A DNA stretch of 64,000 bases from Acinetobacter sp. 10FS3-1 (GCF_013343215.1 NZ_CP039143.1:2108001-2172000); one strand, 5' to 3'. Positions 37,607 through 47,053 are shown, numbered from the stretch's first letter. Program-made: numbers and translations. Notes: generated by a model from the letters alone, not told the origin.

Positions 37607-38848
37607 ATGCAAGTTTATTTAGTAGGCGGTGCAGTGCGAGATCACTTACTCGGGCATCCCTATCACGAAAAAGATTATGTGGTGGTTGGTACCACGCCTG
37701 CACATATGCTGAGCTTAGGCTATCATCCTGTCGGGAAAGATTTTCCTGTTTTTTTACACCCAGAAACCAAAGAAGAATATGCGCTAGCCCGCACCGAACG
37801 CAAATCCGGTTCTGGTTATCATGGTTTTGAATTTCACACTGACATCAGTGTAACGCTGGAACAGGACCTGATCCGCCGCGACTTGACCATCAATGCTATG
37901 GCCATGGATGAGGCCGGCCAGATTTATGATCCGTATGGCGGTCAGCAAGATCTGGAAAATCGGGTTTTACGTCATGTGTCCGATGCCTTCATTGAAGATC
38001 CATTAAGAGTCCTGCGGATTGCCCGTTTTGCTGCACGCTATCATCGTCAGGGTTTTCAGATTGCTGATGAAACCCTGCTACTCATGCAACAATTGACTGA
38101 ATCAGGTGAACTGGATGCGCTAACCCCGGAACGGGTCTGGAAAGAGACAGCACGTGCCCTGATGGAGCGTGATGCGGATGTTTATTTTGAAGTGTTACGC
38201 AGTTGTGGTGCTTTAAAAGTTCTGTTCCCGGAAATTGATGCGTTATATGGTATTCCGCAACGCCCTGAATATCATCCGGAAATTGATTGCGGTATTCATA
38301 CCATGATGTCTTTACAACAAGCTTGCCGTCAGAATTATAGTCTGGATGTACGTTTTGCGGTTCTGGTGCATGATCTGGGTAAAGCGCTGACGCCTGTAGA
38401 AGAATTACCGCGACATATCATGCACGAAGAGCGCGGCATTAAACCGGTAACGGCATTATGTGAACGGCTCAAAGTACCGACTTATACCAAACAGCTGGCG
38501 TTGGCGGTATGTAAGGAGCATCTAAAATGCCATCAGGCTTTTAATCTGAAGCCCGGCACTTTATGGCGTTTATTGCAGCGGCTGGATGTATTACGTCGTC
38601 CTGAGCGTGTCGAAGCATTTATACAAGCCTGTGAATGTGATTCGCGTGGCCGCTTAGGTCTGGAAGACCGGCCTTATCCGCAGGCACAATATGTACTAGA
38701 AGCCATGCAGCTGGTACGAAATATTAAAGCTCAAGACCTACCCTCCGATATTCAGGGACCGGACATTGGGGAGATGCTGATTGAACGGCGTATTCAGGCA
38801 CTGGGAGTATTAAAGGAACAATATCAACAGACTATTGATATTGATTAA
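37607..38848 (+). CDS. cca: CCA-adding enzyme / tRNA nucleotidyltransferase (multifunctional Cca)
   Basis: 413 residues. Cca adds or repairs the 3' CCA of tRNAs. The class II nucleotidyltransferase core begins VYLVGGAVRDHLLG, with ARTERKSGSGYHGF and RRDLTINAMAMD following; the ERhxxExxx-type region is around FIEDPLRVLRIARFAARY. The C-terminal part has an HD domain (VHDLGKALTP), so it is the long E. coli-type form with phosphodiesterase/phosphatase activity. The start codon comes two bases after the T tract of the preceding terminator, which contains its likely ribosome binding site. Confidence 0.96.
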   Translation: MQVYLVGGAVRDHLLGHPYHEKDYVVVGTTPAHMLSLGYHPVGKDFPVFLHPETKEEYALARTERKSGSGYHGFEFHTDISVTLEQDLIRRDLTINAMAMDEAGQIYDPYGGQQDLENRVLRHVSDAFIEDPLRVLRIARFAARYHRQGFQIADETLLLMQQLTESGELDALTPERVWKETARALMERDADVYFEVLRSCGALKVLFPEIDALYGIPQRPEYHPEIDCGIHTMMSLQQACRQNYSLDVRFAVLVHDLGKALTPVEELPRHIMHEERGIKPVTALCERLKVPTYTKQLALAVCKEHLKCHQAFNLKPGTLWRLLQRLDVLRRPERVEAFIQACECDSRGRLGLEDRPYPQAQYVLEAMQLVRNIKAQDLPSDIQGPDIGEMLIERRIQALGVLKEQYQQTIDID

Positions 38849-38870
38849 AAAAGCACCCTTGGGTGCTTTT
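38847..38870. terminator. Bidirectional terminator after cca
   Basis: AAAAGCACCC pairs with GGGTGCTTTT around a two-base loop. The A run and T run make it usable from both strands (cca rightward, pdxB-epmA leftward). Confidence 0.85.
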
Positions 38871-38936
38871 TATTGTTTAAGGCCTACACCTAAGCTTCTT
38901 GTCTCCAAGAAAGCTTAAACAAAATTTAAGCCTGGA

Positions 38937-39917
38937 TCAGGAAATATCTGCTGGAAAAGCAATCACCTGCTCTAGCTTCATCTGCCGGGTTGCAACCATC
39001 AGCAGACGGTCCAGCCCCAAGGCAATGCCTGAACATTCCGGCATCTTGGGCAATGCTGCCAGCAGATATTCATCGATGGGCATCACATGCAAACCGAGTG
39101 CTGCTCGTTCGGCATTATCCGCTTCAAAACGAGAGCGCAAAACCTCGGCATCTATTAGCTCGTCATAAGCATTCGCCAGTTCCAGCCCTTCAATATACAG
39201 CTCGAAACGTGCAGCAACCAGTTCACCGTCTTCATCAAGTGTGGTTTTAGCCAGTGAGGCCAACTCAGGCGGGAAATCTGTCAGAAATACAACAGTATCA
39301 AAACCCAGGCTTGGCTCTACCATATGTGAAAATAACAGATCAATATAGCCCAGACGGTCATTGCCCAAGTCCAGATTCAGTCCTACCCTGCGGCAGCAAT
39401 CCTGCAATTGTGGCACAGTCGCCTGGAGGGGATTTAAATCCAGACGATCCATAAAGGCATGTTTATAACTCAGGACCGTTGGCCGTACTTCACCAAAGCG
39501 TGCTTTGAGGACGCCATTTAGCAGCTCAGTCACTTCAAACATTAACTCTTTCAGACTGAAACCCGGACGGTACCACTCCAGCATACTAAACTCGCTGTTG
39601 TGTTTATGGCCATGTTCATCATCACGGAAAACTTTACAAATCTGGTAAATCGGCCCGCTTCCACTGGCCAATAAACGCTTCATGGCAAATTCTGGGGAGG
39701 TTTGCAAATAATGAGTACTCAGCTTGCCCATGACATGGCGCTGTGCCTGAATAGATGCTAAATGTACATCGGTCACACCTGCCTGTGACAAGACAGGGGT
39801 TTCAACTTCCAGCACTTTACGTTCAGCAAAAAACTGGCGGATTTGAGTATACATTCTGGCGCGCGCTTGAATACTTTGCAGATCACAAGTCGGTTGATAG
39901 GACACGGACTGGCTCAT
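38937..39917 (-). CDS. epmA: Elongation factor P--(R)-beta-lysine ligase EpmA
   Basis: 326 residues from the ATG at 39917. EpmA is a truncated lysyl-tRNA synthetase paralogue that attaches (R)-beta-lysine to EF-P. It shows class II aaRS motifs: motif 2 FRDDEHGHKHNSEFSMLEWYR and motif 3 GIALGLDRLLM, with the KVLEVETPVLS start; there is no anticodon-binding domain. The ATG overlaps the pdxB stop (ATGA) and has GGAGGG eight bases before, so the upstream start at 39944 is rejected. Its partners efp and epmB are not in the window. Confidence 0.95.
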   Translation of the reverse strand: MSQSVSYQPTCDLQSIQARARMYTQIRQFFAERKVLEVETPVLSQAGVTDVHLASIQAQRHVMGKLSTHYLQTSPEFAMKRLLASGSGPIYQICKVFRDDEHGHKHNSEFSMLEWYRPGFSLKELMFEVTELLNGVLKARFGEVRPTVLSYKHAFMDRLDLNPLQATVPQLQDCCRRVGLNLDLGNDRLGYIDLLFSHMVEPSLGFDTVVFLTDFPPELASLAKTTLDEDGELVAARFELYIEGLELANAYDELIDAEVLRSRFEADNAERAALGLHVMPIDEYLLAALPKMPECSGIALGLDRLLMVATRQMKLEQVIAFPADIS

Positions 39918-40981
39918 GCTTGTGGCCCTCCATGTGCTGCCCATTCCCGGCGTAGCGGATAGGTTTTACGTAAATGGTCAAATGCCTGCTGGTCAACCTT
40001 GCCGTCTTTTAGACAGGCACGCAGACTGGCATCATCACGGGCAATGTCGTAGATTTGAGACAGATGCTGTTGTAGCGACATTTTCAAATTCTGGTTTTGG
40101 AAAAATGGCTCACAGACAGGCAACTGGGTTTCAAACTGTTTATGCCTGTCAAAGCCAAACGTCTGGCAAAATGCGTCATAAATTATTTGTGTACCACGTG
40201 CCTTGCCTTCCAGACTATAACCGGCAATATGGGGCGTCACCAAAGTCAGCAGATCAAGCAGCTGTTCAGAAATTTCCGGTTCGTGTTCAAAGACATCCAG
40301 CACCACTTTTCTTCCAGTCTTCTGAATATCCTGAATCAGGGCCTGCTCTTCAATCACCGGACCACGTGCGGAATTAATCAGGAAGGTCTCAGGCTGCATG
40401 TGCGCCAAGCTAACCGCGTTAATCAGATGATAGGTCGGGTACTGGCCAGTTTTGGTAAGCGGCACATGTAGCGAGACTGCATGCGCTTGCTTAAGTAGTT
40501 CCGTCCATTCCACTTGCTGAACCTGTTCCTGCTGTACATAGGGATCATAGGCAATTACCTTCCAGTCCAGCAGTTTTGCCAGAGTGGCCAGACGCGAACC
40601 GACATTGCCAAGGCCGACAATACCCAAAGTAAATTGCTGACCAGCATTGAGTAGGTCTGGCTGCACATGCAATAAAGCCGTAATCACATATTCAGCCACA
40701 GCCTGCGCATTACAACCCGGTGCATTGGCCCAGCTGATCTGCTTATTTTCCAGCGCTGCAATATCCAGATGATCGGTGCCAATCGTGGCACTACCCACAA
40801 ATTTAAGCCGACTGCCCTGTAACAGGGTTGCATTCACCTGGGTCACGGAACGAACCAGTAAAGCATCCGCATCTTTAACATCCTGTGCAGACAGGCTGCG
40901 TCCTGCGCGATGTTGAATGTCACCAAATTCGGCAAAGAAATAGTCGGTAAATGCCAGATTTTCATCTGCAACAATTTTCAT
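39914..40981 (-). CDS. pdxB: Erythronate-4-phosphate dehydrogenase PdxB
   Basis: 355 residues from the ATG at 40981 (MKIVADENLAFTDYFF). PdxB oxidises 4-phosphoerythronate, the second step of the DXP-dependent PLP pathway; SerC near 3 kb performs the next step. It is a D-2-hydroxyacid dehydrogenase: NAD site LGIVGLGNVGSRLA, catalytic Arg in NSARGPVIEEQAL, Glu in VFEHEPEI and His in VTPHIAGYSLEGK. The PdxB-specific C-terminal dimer domain follows. It overlaps epmA by four bases. Confidence 0.95.
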   Translation of the reverse strand: MKIVADENLAFTDYFFAEFGDIQHRAGRSLSAQDVKDADALLVRSVTQVNATLLQGSRLKFVGSATIGTDHLDIAALENKQISWANAPGCNAQAVAEYVITALLHVQPDLLNAGQQFTLGIVGLGNVGSRLATLAKLLDWKVIAYDPYVQQEQVQQVEWTELLKQAHAVSLHVPLTKTGQYPTYHLINAVSLAHMQPETFLINSARGPVIEEQALIQDIQKTGRKVVLDVFEHEPEISEQLLDLLTLVTPHIAGYSLEGKARGTQIIYDAFCQTFGFDRHKQFETQLPVCEPFFQNQNLKMSLQQHLSQIYDIARDDASLRACLKDGKVDQQAFDHLRKTYPLRREWAAHGGPQA

Positions 40982-41143
40982 AATCTGTTCCAATGACTGC
41001 ATCTGCGTATCATACCGCGTCCACTGGCATGTGACTATTTTCCCTTAGAATCAATCCTTAGCAAAAATACCAATATAAAGAAGCCGAAGTAGAGATTCAC
41101 TCCGGCAAAGGCATGTCATGAAAGCAATATCAAGGCGCTGCTT

Positions 41144-42397
41144 TCAGGCCACCGTCTCATCGGCAAGAGAGTGAATCGAGCCATCAATAATGCCTTTGGC
41201 CTGCAATGCAGCCAATTGTTCCGGAGTTTTGAAGCGGGATAAGATAAAGCCGGTATGTTGGCCCAGTTGTGGCGGCGCATGCCGATATTCTACCGGGGTT
41301 TCAGACAGCTTGATCGGCGAAGCAATCACTTGGAAGCGATCATTCAATGGATGTGGCACATCGACCACCATGCCGCGATGCTGGACTTGTGGTTCAGCCA
41401 ATGCCTCTTCAATCGAGTTAATCACCCCGACCGGTACTTTGACAGCATGGATCGCATCAACCCAGTCTTTGGCATTTTTTCTGAGAAAATATTCAGATAA
41501 TAATGCAATCAATTCATCCCGATGTTTTACCCGATCCTGATTACGCTGGAACCTGCTGTCTTGTAGTAGCTCCGGCAAATCAATGGCCATACATAAATCT
41601 TTAAATTGCTTGTCATTACCACAGGCAATAATAAATTCCTTATCTTTTGCTTTAAAAGTCTGATAAGGCACAATATTTGGGTGATGATTTCCCATCCGCA
41701 CCGGCGAAACACCCGAGCTTAAATAGTTCATGCCCTGATTGGCAAGTGCTGCGACCTGCACATCGAGGAGCGACATATCAATATACTGGCCGCGTCCGCT
41801 CTGTTGACATGACCATAGGGCGGCCTGTATGGCAATGGTTGCATATAAGCCGGTCTGGATATCAACTACTGCCACGCCGACCTTCTGTGCGCCTCCACCT
41901 GGTCTATCATCACTTTCACCGGTAATACTCATCAGGCCCGACATGCCCTGAATGATGAAATCATAGCCGGGTTCTTCGGCACGTGGCCCATCCTGACCAA
42001 ACCCAGTAATCGAACAATACACCAGCTTCGGATTTAGTGCGCTTAAGCTGGCATAGTCCAGGCCATATTTTGCCAGTGAACCTGCCTTATAGTTTTCAAT
42101 CACCACATCTGCCGTTTTGGCAATTTCCCGGATCAGTTCCTGACCTTCGGCACTCGCAATATCGACTGCAACCGAATATTTATTGCGGTTGGCACACTGA
42201 AAATATCCGGACTCACGTGTGGCATTGCCCTCCTGGTCCGACATCCAGGGCGGTCCCCACATCCGGGTATCATCCCCGACATGCGGCCTTTCAATCTTGA
42301 TGACTTCAGCGCCCAGATCAGCCAGAATCTGTCCGCACCAAGGTCCTGCCAGCACGCGACTCAAGTCTAAAACACGAATTCCCTGTAAAGCTCCCAT
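41144..42397 (-). CDS. Class III CoA-transferase, probable succinyl-CoA:glutarate CoA-transferase
   Basis: 417 residues of the CaiB/BaiF family. It begins LQGIRVLDLSRVLAGPWCGQ and shows the family segment VDIASAEGQELIREIAKTADVVIENYKAGSLAKYGLDY, the catalytic Asp following in the VAVVDIQTG region. In glutarate degradation (P. aeruginosa and P. putida GcdG; human SUGCT) such an enzyme activates glutarate to glutaryl-CoA. Its operon with a glutaryl-CoA dehydrogenase supports that role. GGAAGAAAG precedes the ATG. Last gene of the leftward gcdH-MFS-CoA-transferase unit. Confidence 0.9.
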   Translation of the reverse strand: MGALQGIRVLDLSRVLAGPWCGQILADLGAEVIKIERPHVGDDTRMWGPPWMSDQEGNATRESGYFQCANRNKYSVAVDIASAEGQELIREIAKTADVVIENYKAGSLAKYGLDYASLSALNPKLVYCSITGFGQDGPRAEEPGYDFIIQGMSGLMSITGESDDRPGGGAQKVGVAVVDIQTGLYATIAIQAALWSCQQSGRGQYIDMSLLDVQVAALANQGMNYLSSGVSPVRMGNHHPNIVPYQTFKAKDKEFIIACGNDKQFKDLCMAIDLPELLQDSRFQRNQDRVKHRDELIALLSEYFLRKNAKDWVDAIHAVKVPVGVINSIEEALAEPQVQHRGMVVDVPHPLNDRFQVIASPIKLSETPVEYRHAPPQLGQHTGFILSRFKTPEQLAALQAKGIIDGSIHSLADETVA

Positions 42398-42462
42398 ATC
42401 TTTCTTCCTTTTTAAGGGGGATGGACCTTACTGCTCCATCCTGATCATTTTTATTTCAGGTT

Positions 42463-43863
42463 TTATTTCACAGCAGCTGGTCGGTCCGACACTACCGTCT
42501 TCTTAGCTTTAGCTTCTTCATCTGCTGGAACCACCAGATTGGCTTGCGGGTCATATTGACGCTCACGAATAAAGAGTCCAGGAATTACACCAGCAATAAA
42601 GTAGGCGGCACCCATCACAATAAAGGCCAGGGTAAATGAACCGCCCGCAGCAATAATTCCAATCGTTGCAGGAGCAATAGCTGCGCCCAAGCGTCCCATA
42701 TTGTAGGCACCGCCAATCGCAGTTCCCCGCACATCAGTAGAAAAGGTTTCCGCCATATACGTTGCATTCACGCCATATGGAATGCCATATAAGAAGCCAA
42801 ATGTGACCAGTAAGTAGGCAATATTGGTCGGGCTGTTATAGAAAATGATAATCGGTAAAAAGGCAGCTGTACTGACCGTACCAAATACAAAAGTGATCCG
42901 GCGGCCAAATTTATCTGCCAGATAACCCGCTAAAATCTTGCCCAGGATCATGGCCGTATATGCACCTACCATATAACCGGTCAATGCCTTGAAGTTCATG
43001 TTGAGTTCGGTTTCAAGATAGGTAGGCATCCAGTTATTTACGCCATAATAGCCAAACTGTAAAAATGCCGCAGTGGTCATCCACAGCAAAAACATTTTAC
43101 GGTGCTGCTGGTGGCCAAAAATACGCTTATAAATACTTTCCGCTGGCTGTTGGGCAACAGGTAGCGTCGGCTCAGCTTCAGCTTTTATATGACGATTTTG
43201 CAATTGCTTGATTTTTTCTTCCTGCCAAGATGCCGGTTCTGGCACAAAGCGCATAAAAATCAAGGCAAAGGCCGCAGGAATAATAGTTACATAAAACAGC
43301 ATGCGCCAGCCATAATCAGGGATGATGGCTCCGGCCATTAAAGTGGCGACAATATAGCCAATCGTCTGTCCAGTTTGTAGCGTTCCTAAGACTGTGGTCC
43401 GGTATTTGGTCGGTACATATTCAGCCATTAACGTATTACAGGCCATGTAGAGTGAACCGAGTCCAAAAGCACCAATAAAACGTAAAATCATGAACTGCTC
43501 ATAACTTTGGGTAAATCCCAAAATACAGGTCATGATCGAGAAAAACACCACAGACCAGGCAATGGTTTTTACCCGCCCGAACTTGTCACAGGCCCATCCA
43601 CCCGTAATGCCGCCCAGCGCCATCCCTGCCAAAGAAGCACTTCCTAGCATGCCAGCCTGAAAAGAAGTCAGGCCAAACTCTGCTTTCAAACTGGTCAGAC
43701 TGAACGACAACAGCATGATATCCACGCCGTCAATCACCAGTGAAATAAAAGCAAAAATAAAGGCCAGTTTCCAGGTATGTGCTGTAATACGATGCAGAGT
43801 GCCTACATTCGAGGGCAACTTCAGCGCTGCGACCGCAGACGTATGATTAATCTCATTCTTCAT
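42463..43863 (-). CDS. MFS transporter (AAHS-like), probable dicarboxylate or aromatic-acid importer
   Basis: About 466 residues from the ATG at 43863, which has GAGG at good spacing; the open frame starts further up but an upstream start is not supported. Twelve membrane helices, with the MFS signature GGWACDKFGRVKT between helices 2 and 3, its relative YLADKFGRRIT in the second half, and the AAHS-family opening VIDGVDIMLLSFSLTSLKAEFGL. The central loop (about 210-240) is charged. Its place between gcdH and the CoA-transferase suggests that it takes up glutarate or a precursor, but family members also import 4-hydroxybenzoate or benzoate. Confidence 0.88.
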   Translation of the reverse strand: MKNEINHTSAVAALKLPSNVGTLHRITAHTWKLAFIFAFISLVIDGVDIMLLSFSLTSLKAEFGLTSFQAGMLGSASLAGMALGGITGGWACDKFGRVKTIAWSVVFFSIMTCILGFTQSYEQFMILRFIGAFGLGSLYMACNTLMAEYVPTKYRTTVLGTLQTGQTIGYIVATLMAGAIIPDYGWRMLFYVTIIPAAFALIFMRFVPEPASWQEEKIKQLQNRHIKAEAEPTLPVAQQPAESIYKRIFGHQQHRKMFLLWMTTAAFLQFGYYGVNNWMPTYLETELNMNFKALTGYMVGAYTAMILGKILAGYLADKFGRRITFVFGTVSTAAFLPIIIFYNSPTNIAYLLVTFGFLYGIPYGVNATYMAETFSTDVRGTAIGGAYNMGRLGAAIAPATIGIIAAGGSFTLAFIVMGAAYFIAGVIPGLFIRERQYDPQANLVVPADEEAKAKKTVVSDRPAAVK

Positions 43864-44102
43864 TCCATTTACCTCATTTTCCCAAATGAGCCATCGACAG
43901 TCCCAGTCCTCCACCTTTGCTTGCCTGTTCTTTATTATTTTTATTCCGATATTTTTTAGACACAGGCTTGCATAAGCATCGATTGACAAGAATGTTTTAC
44001 GATGAATCCTTTATTGACGTTTTGATTAATTTTTTAAGATAAGTATCCTGCAGGATGCTCAGGTATGAACATCCTCAGATCAATAAGAAAAGTTTGATTT
44101 AA

Positions 44103-45326
44103 TTAATTGCAGAATGCGGCAATGCCTGTTTGAGCCCGGCCCAAAATCAAGGCATGTACATCATGTGTGCCTTCATAGGTATTCACCACTTCAAGGTTCA
44201 CCAGATGACGGGCAACGCCAAACTCATCAGAAATACCGTTCCCGCCCAGCATGTCACGTGCAAGACGCGCAATCTCCAGCGCTTTACCACAGTTATTACG
44301 CTTGATCAGTGAAGTCCCTTCCACTGAAGCAATGCCTTCATCTTTCATTCGGCCAAAACGTAAAGCCACTTGCAGGCCCAAAGCAATTTCAGTTTGCATG
44401 TCCGCCAGCTTCTTCTGGATCAACTGATTGGCAGCCAGTGGACGGCCAAACTGTTTACGGTCCATGGTGTACTGATGGGCGGTATGCCAGCAAAATTCAG
44501 CTGCGCCCATTGCACCCCAGGCAATACCATAGCGTGCACTGTTCAGGCAGGTAAATGGACCACGTAAGCCGCGAATTTCCGGAAACGCATTTTCTTCTGG
44601 CACAAAGACATTATCCATCACGATTTCACCGGTAATCGAAGCACGCAGACCGACTTTGCCGTGAATTTCTGGTGCAGACAGCCCTTCCCAGCCTTTTTCT
44701 AGAATAAAGCCGCGAATATCACCGACATTACCCTCTGCTGAGACTTCTTTGGCCCAGACCACAAATACATCGGCAATCGGACTGTTGGTAATCCACATTT
44801 TCGCACCTGTCAGACGGTAACCACCCTCGACTTTCTTGGCACGCGTGATCATGCTACCTGGATCAGAACCATGATCCGGCTCGGTCAGACCAAAACAGCC
44901 AATGTATTCACCCGAAGCCAGTTTCGGTAAATATTTCTGTTTCTGCTCTTCAGAACCAAACTCGTTGATCGGCACCATCACCAGAGAGCTTTGTACGCTG
45001 GCCATGGAACGGTAACCTGAATCGACCCGCTCCACTTCACGGGCAATCAGGCCATAGCTGACATAATTTAAACCCGCACCGCCATATTGCTCAGGAATGG
45101 TGGGACCCAACAGACCAAGCTCGCCCATCTCACGAAAAATAGCCAGATCGGTTTTTTCATGACGGAACTGCTCGAGCACACGCGGCATCAGCTTGTCTTG
45201 ACAATAAGCCTGTGAGCTGTCCCGAATCATGCGTTCTTCTTCAGTCAACTGCTGTTCCAGTAAAAATGGATCTTGCCAGTTGAAGTATGATTTGCTTGCT
45301 TTTTTAGTATCGACCATTTGATTCAT
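44103..45326 (-). CDS. gcdH: Glutaryl-CoA dehydrogenase
   Basis: 407 residues from the ATG at 45326, which has AGAGGA just upstream; a TTG at 45341 is rejected. GcdH oxidises and decarboxylates glutaryl-CoA to crotonyl-CoA, handing electrons to ETF. It begins [23 protein letters not shown], typical for GcdH, and has [32 protein letters not shown] and the catalytic Glu in [17 protein letters not shown]. The substrate-specific Arg is expected in the SARYGIAWG segment. First gene of the cluster, divergent from a LysR regulator. Confidence 0.95.
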   Translation of the reverse strand: MNQMVDTKKASKSYFNWQDPFLLEQQLTEEERMIRDSSQAYCQDKLMPRVLEQFRHEKTDLAIFREMGELGLLGPTIPEQYGGAGLNYVSYGLIAREVERVDSGYRSMASVQSSLVMVPINEFGSEEQKQKYLPKLASGEYIGCFGLTEPDHGSDPGSMITRAKKVEGGYRLTGAKMWITNSPIADVFVVWAKEVSAEGNVGDIRGFILEKGWEGLSAPEIHGKVGLRASITGEIVMDNVFVPEENAFPEIRGLRGPFTCLNSARYGIAWGAMGAAEFCWHTAHQYTMDRKQFGRPLAANQLIQKKLADMQTEIALGLQVALRFGRMKDEGIASVEGTSLIKRNNCGKALEIARLARDMLGGNGISDEFGVARHLVNLEVVNTYEGTHDVHALILGRAQTGIAAFCN

Positions 45327-45341
45327 AATGTCCTCTGCCAA

Positions 45342-45586
45342 TCCTTCGTTGATATTATCTTGTTTTATCCTTAAGACTGACTTTATGCATGAATCGCCAC
45401 TGCTTCAACCAATTAATTTGCATGCAGTTATGCGTTTTACGCATAACTTGTCTAGATACTTCTTCTTAAAAAGAAATTTAACCCGGTAATGACTATTTTT
45501 CACCCTAAAGCCCTATACTTGGACAACATGAACATACCGTTTATTAATATCTGATTATTTTTTTACCATGCGTCAAGGATGACCAG
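45342..45586. other. gcdH-lysR divergent control region
   Basis: 245 bp between the two divergent starts. The palindrome at 45427-45447 is the clearest regulatory element and lies about 100 bp from the gcdH start. The two genes probably share this site. Confidence 0.6.
45427..45447. promoter_or_regulatory. Palindromic LysR-type operator candidate
   Basis: GTTATGCG (45427-45434) and CGCATAAC (45440-45447) form perfect 8-bp arms around TTTTA. The centre contains a T-N11-A motif (ATGC-N7-GCAT), the classic LysR half-site pair. It lies between gcdH and its divergent LysR gene. Confidence 0.75.
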
Positions 45587-46537
45587 ATGCGCCGAAAAAT
45601 CCCCTCCCTGCAAGCCCTTATCTGTTTTGAGTCTGCTGCACGCCACGCCAGCTATACCTATGCAGCACAGGAGCTGTTTCTGACACAAAGCGCTGTTTCT
45701 CGCCAGCTCCAGCAGCTAGAGGACTATCTGGGGACAGCACTATTTACCCGAACACGGCATGGCGTAGAGTTAACCAATGCCGGACAGCAATACCTTAAAA
45801 GTATCGGCCCGCATCTAAAAGGGCTGGAACAGGCTACTGTAGATGTCATTACCCATCAAGGCCGTGGCGGCACCTTAAAACTGGGCGTGGTTCCGACCTT
45901 TGCCACCCGCTGGCTCTTACCAAAACTTCAGGGCTTTCATCAGCTTTATCCTGAAATTACGGTGCATCTGGAAACCAGTACCCGGCCTTTTTTGTTTCAG
46001 GAACATATTTTTGATGCGGCAATCTATGCAGGTACACCGCAGCAGCTGGAACAATGGCCTGGAACCTATAGTCATTTTTTAATGCATGAAGATGTGGTCG
46101 CGGTTTGCGCACCCAGCCTGATCCGGCAGTATTTTCCGGATGCCAGCATGATCAACTCTTATAGTTTTGATCTGAGTGCGGAGCAGCTGATTCGACTACC
46201 TTTACTCCAACAGACCACCCGGCCCAATATCTGGGAAGACTGGTTTAAACTGCATCAGATTCAACATGCCAATCCTTTTCAAGGCCAGCGTCATGAGCTG
46301 TTTTCCATGCTGGCAGTCGCGGCAACACATGCTATGGGCATGGCCTTAATTCCGCAAATGCTGATTGAAAAAGAATTAAATAAACAGGAATTGGTATTGG
46401 TGTCGACAAAGACACTCGCAAAGCAACGGGCTTATTATCTGGTGCATTCCGGTCAGGAAAGTTCCCCCCTGATTGAAAAGTTTGCCAGCTGGTTACAGCA
46501 GGAAATCCAAAACCCCACTTCTATTGCGAATATCTGA
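45587..46537 (+). CDS. LysR-family regulator, probable GcdR-like activator of the glutarate cluster
   Basis: 316 residues. The N-terminal winged helix-turn-helix is standard (FESAARHASYTYAAQELFLTQSAVSRQLQQLE), followed by the co-inducer domain (KLGVVPTFATRWLLPKLQGFHQLYPEI), close to the GcvA/AmpR branch that also includes GcdR. AAGGA precedes the ATG. It is divergent from gcdH with a palindromic operator between, the usual arrangement for an activator sensing glutarate or a related acid. Ligand not shown by sequence. Confidence 0.9.
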   Translation: MRRKIPSLQALICFESAARHASYTYAAQELFLTQSAVSRQLQQLEDYLGTALFTRTRHGVELTNAGQQYLKSIGPHLKGLEQATVDVITHQGRGGTLKLGVVPTFATRWLLPKLQGFHQLYPEITVHLETSTRPFLFQEHIFDAAIYAGTPQQLEQWPGTYSHFLMHEDVVAVCAPSLIRQYFPDASMINSYSFDLSAEQLIRLPLLQQTTRPNIWEDWFKLHQIQHANPFQGQRHELFSMLAVAATHAMGMALIPQMLIEKELNKQELVLVSTKTLAKQRAYYLVHSGQESSPLIEKFASWLQQEIQNPTSIANI

Positions 46538-46556
46538 ATATTCACTATTTAGCCAT

Positions 46557-46586
46557 AAAAAAACCCCAATCATTGACTGGGGTTTT
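46557..46586. terminator. Terminator of tRNA-Ser copy 1, also facing the LysR gene
   Basis: AAAACCCCA pairs with TGGGGTTTT with A and T runs outside; it serves both the leftward tRNA and the rightward LysR gene. Confidence 0.8.
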
Positions 46587-46591
46587 GAATC

Positions 46592-46681
46592 TGGCGGAAG
46601 CGGTGAGATTCGAACTCACGGAGGACTCACACCCTCGTCGGTTTTCAAGACCGGTGCATTAAACCACTCTGCCACGCTTCC
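46592..46681 (-). tRNA. tRNA-Ser (anticodon UGA), copy 1
   Basis: 90 bases including an encoded CCA. On the minus strand it begins GGAAGCGTGGCAGAG and ends GAGTTCGAATCTCACCGC before TTCCGCCA. The anticodon loop is CTTGAAA, giving UGA for Ser codons UCA/UCG/UCU. It has the long variable arm typical of tRNA-Ser (CGAGGGTGTGAGTCCTCCG region). The acceptor stem GGAAGCG/CGCTTCC is perfect. Confidence 0.97.
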
Positions 46682-46690
46682 ATGGCCGCC

Positions 46691-46719
46691 ATCATATAAA
46701 TAAATTGCCGAATTAGCAA
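46691..46719 (-). promoter_or_regulatory. Promoter of tRNA-Ser copy 1
   Basis: On the minus strand, TTGCTA (46714-46719) and TATGAT (46691-46696) are separated by 17 bp; the tRNA starts 9 bases after the -10 element. Confidence 0.75.
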
Positions 46720-46920
46720 TAAAATTTAGCAAAACTTGTGTAAAAACCGGTTTATTCAGCTAAAAATCAGCCGGAAAGAATAAGTTGAATAAAGATAAAA
46801 ACTCAGTAGGACGAAACAATAAATAAAGTCAGCAGCAACGAATCAATTGGCGCTTTGAGATGCCGTATTTCTCTTCGTCTATATCCCTTCATTCCTGCGA
46901 CAGAAATTTAAGCAGCTATA

Positions 46921-46949
46921 AAAAAACCCAGCCTGTAGACTGGGTTTTT
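46921..46949. terminator. Terminator of tRNA-Ser copy 2
   Basis: AAAAACCCA and TGGGTTTTT form the stem, with A and T runs in both directions. Confidence 0.8.
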
Positions 46950-46954
46950 GAATT

Positions 46955-47044
46955 TGGCGGAAGCGGTGAGATTCGAACTCACGGAGGACTCACACCCTCG
47001 TCGGTTTTCAAGACCGGTGCATTAAACCGCTCTGCCACGCTTCC
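46955..47044 (-). tRNA. tRNA-Ser (anticodon UGA), copy 2
   Basis: 90 bases with an encoded CCA. It is identical to copy 1 except for one base in the D loop (GAGCGG instead of GAGTGG). The same UGA anticodon and long variable arm are present. It lies 273 bp upstream of copy 1 on the same strand, with its own promoter and terminator. Confidence 0.97.
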
Positions 47045-47053
47045 ATGGCCGTC

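Noticed and set aside
41118..41149. Terminator of the CoA-transferase operon
   Set aside because: TGAAAGCA/TGCTTTCA can pair across the stop codon, but the loop is long and there is no T tract on the minus strand.
46592..47044. tRNA-flanked genomic island (attachment site)
   Set aside because: The two tRNA-Ser genes are only 273 bp apart, each has its own promoter and terminator, and there is no integrase between or beside them.
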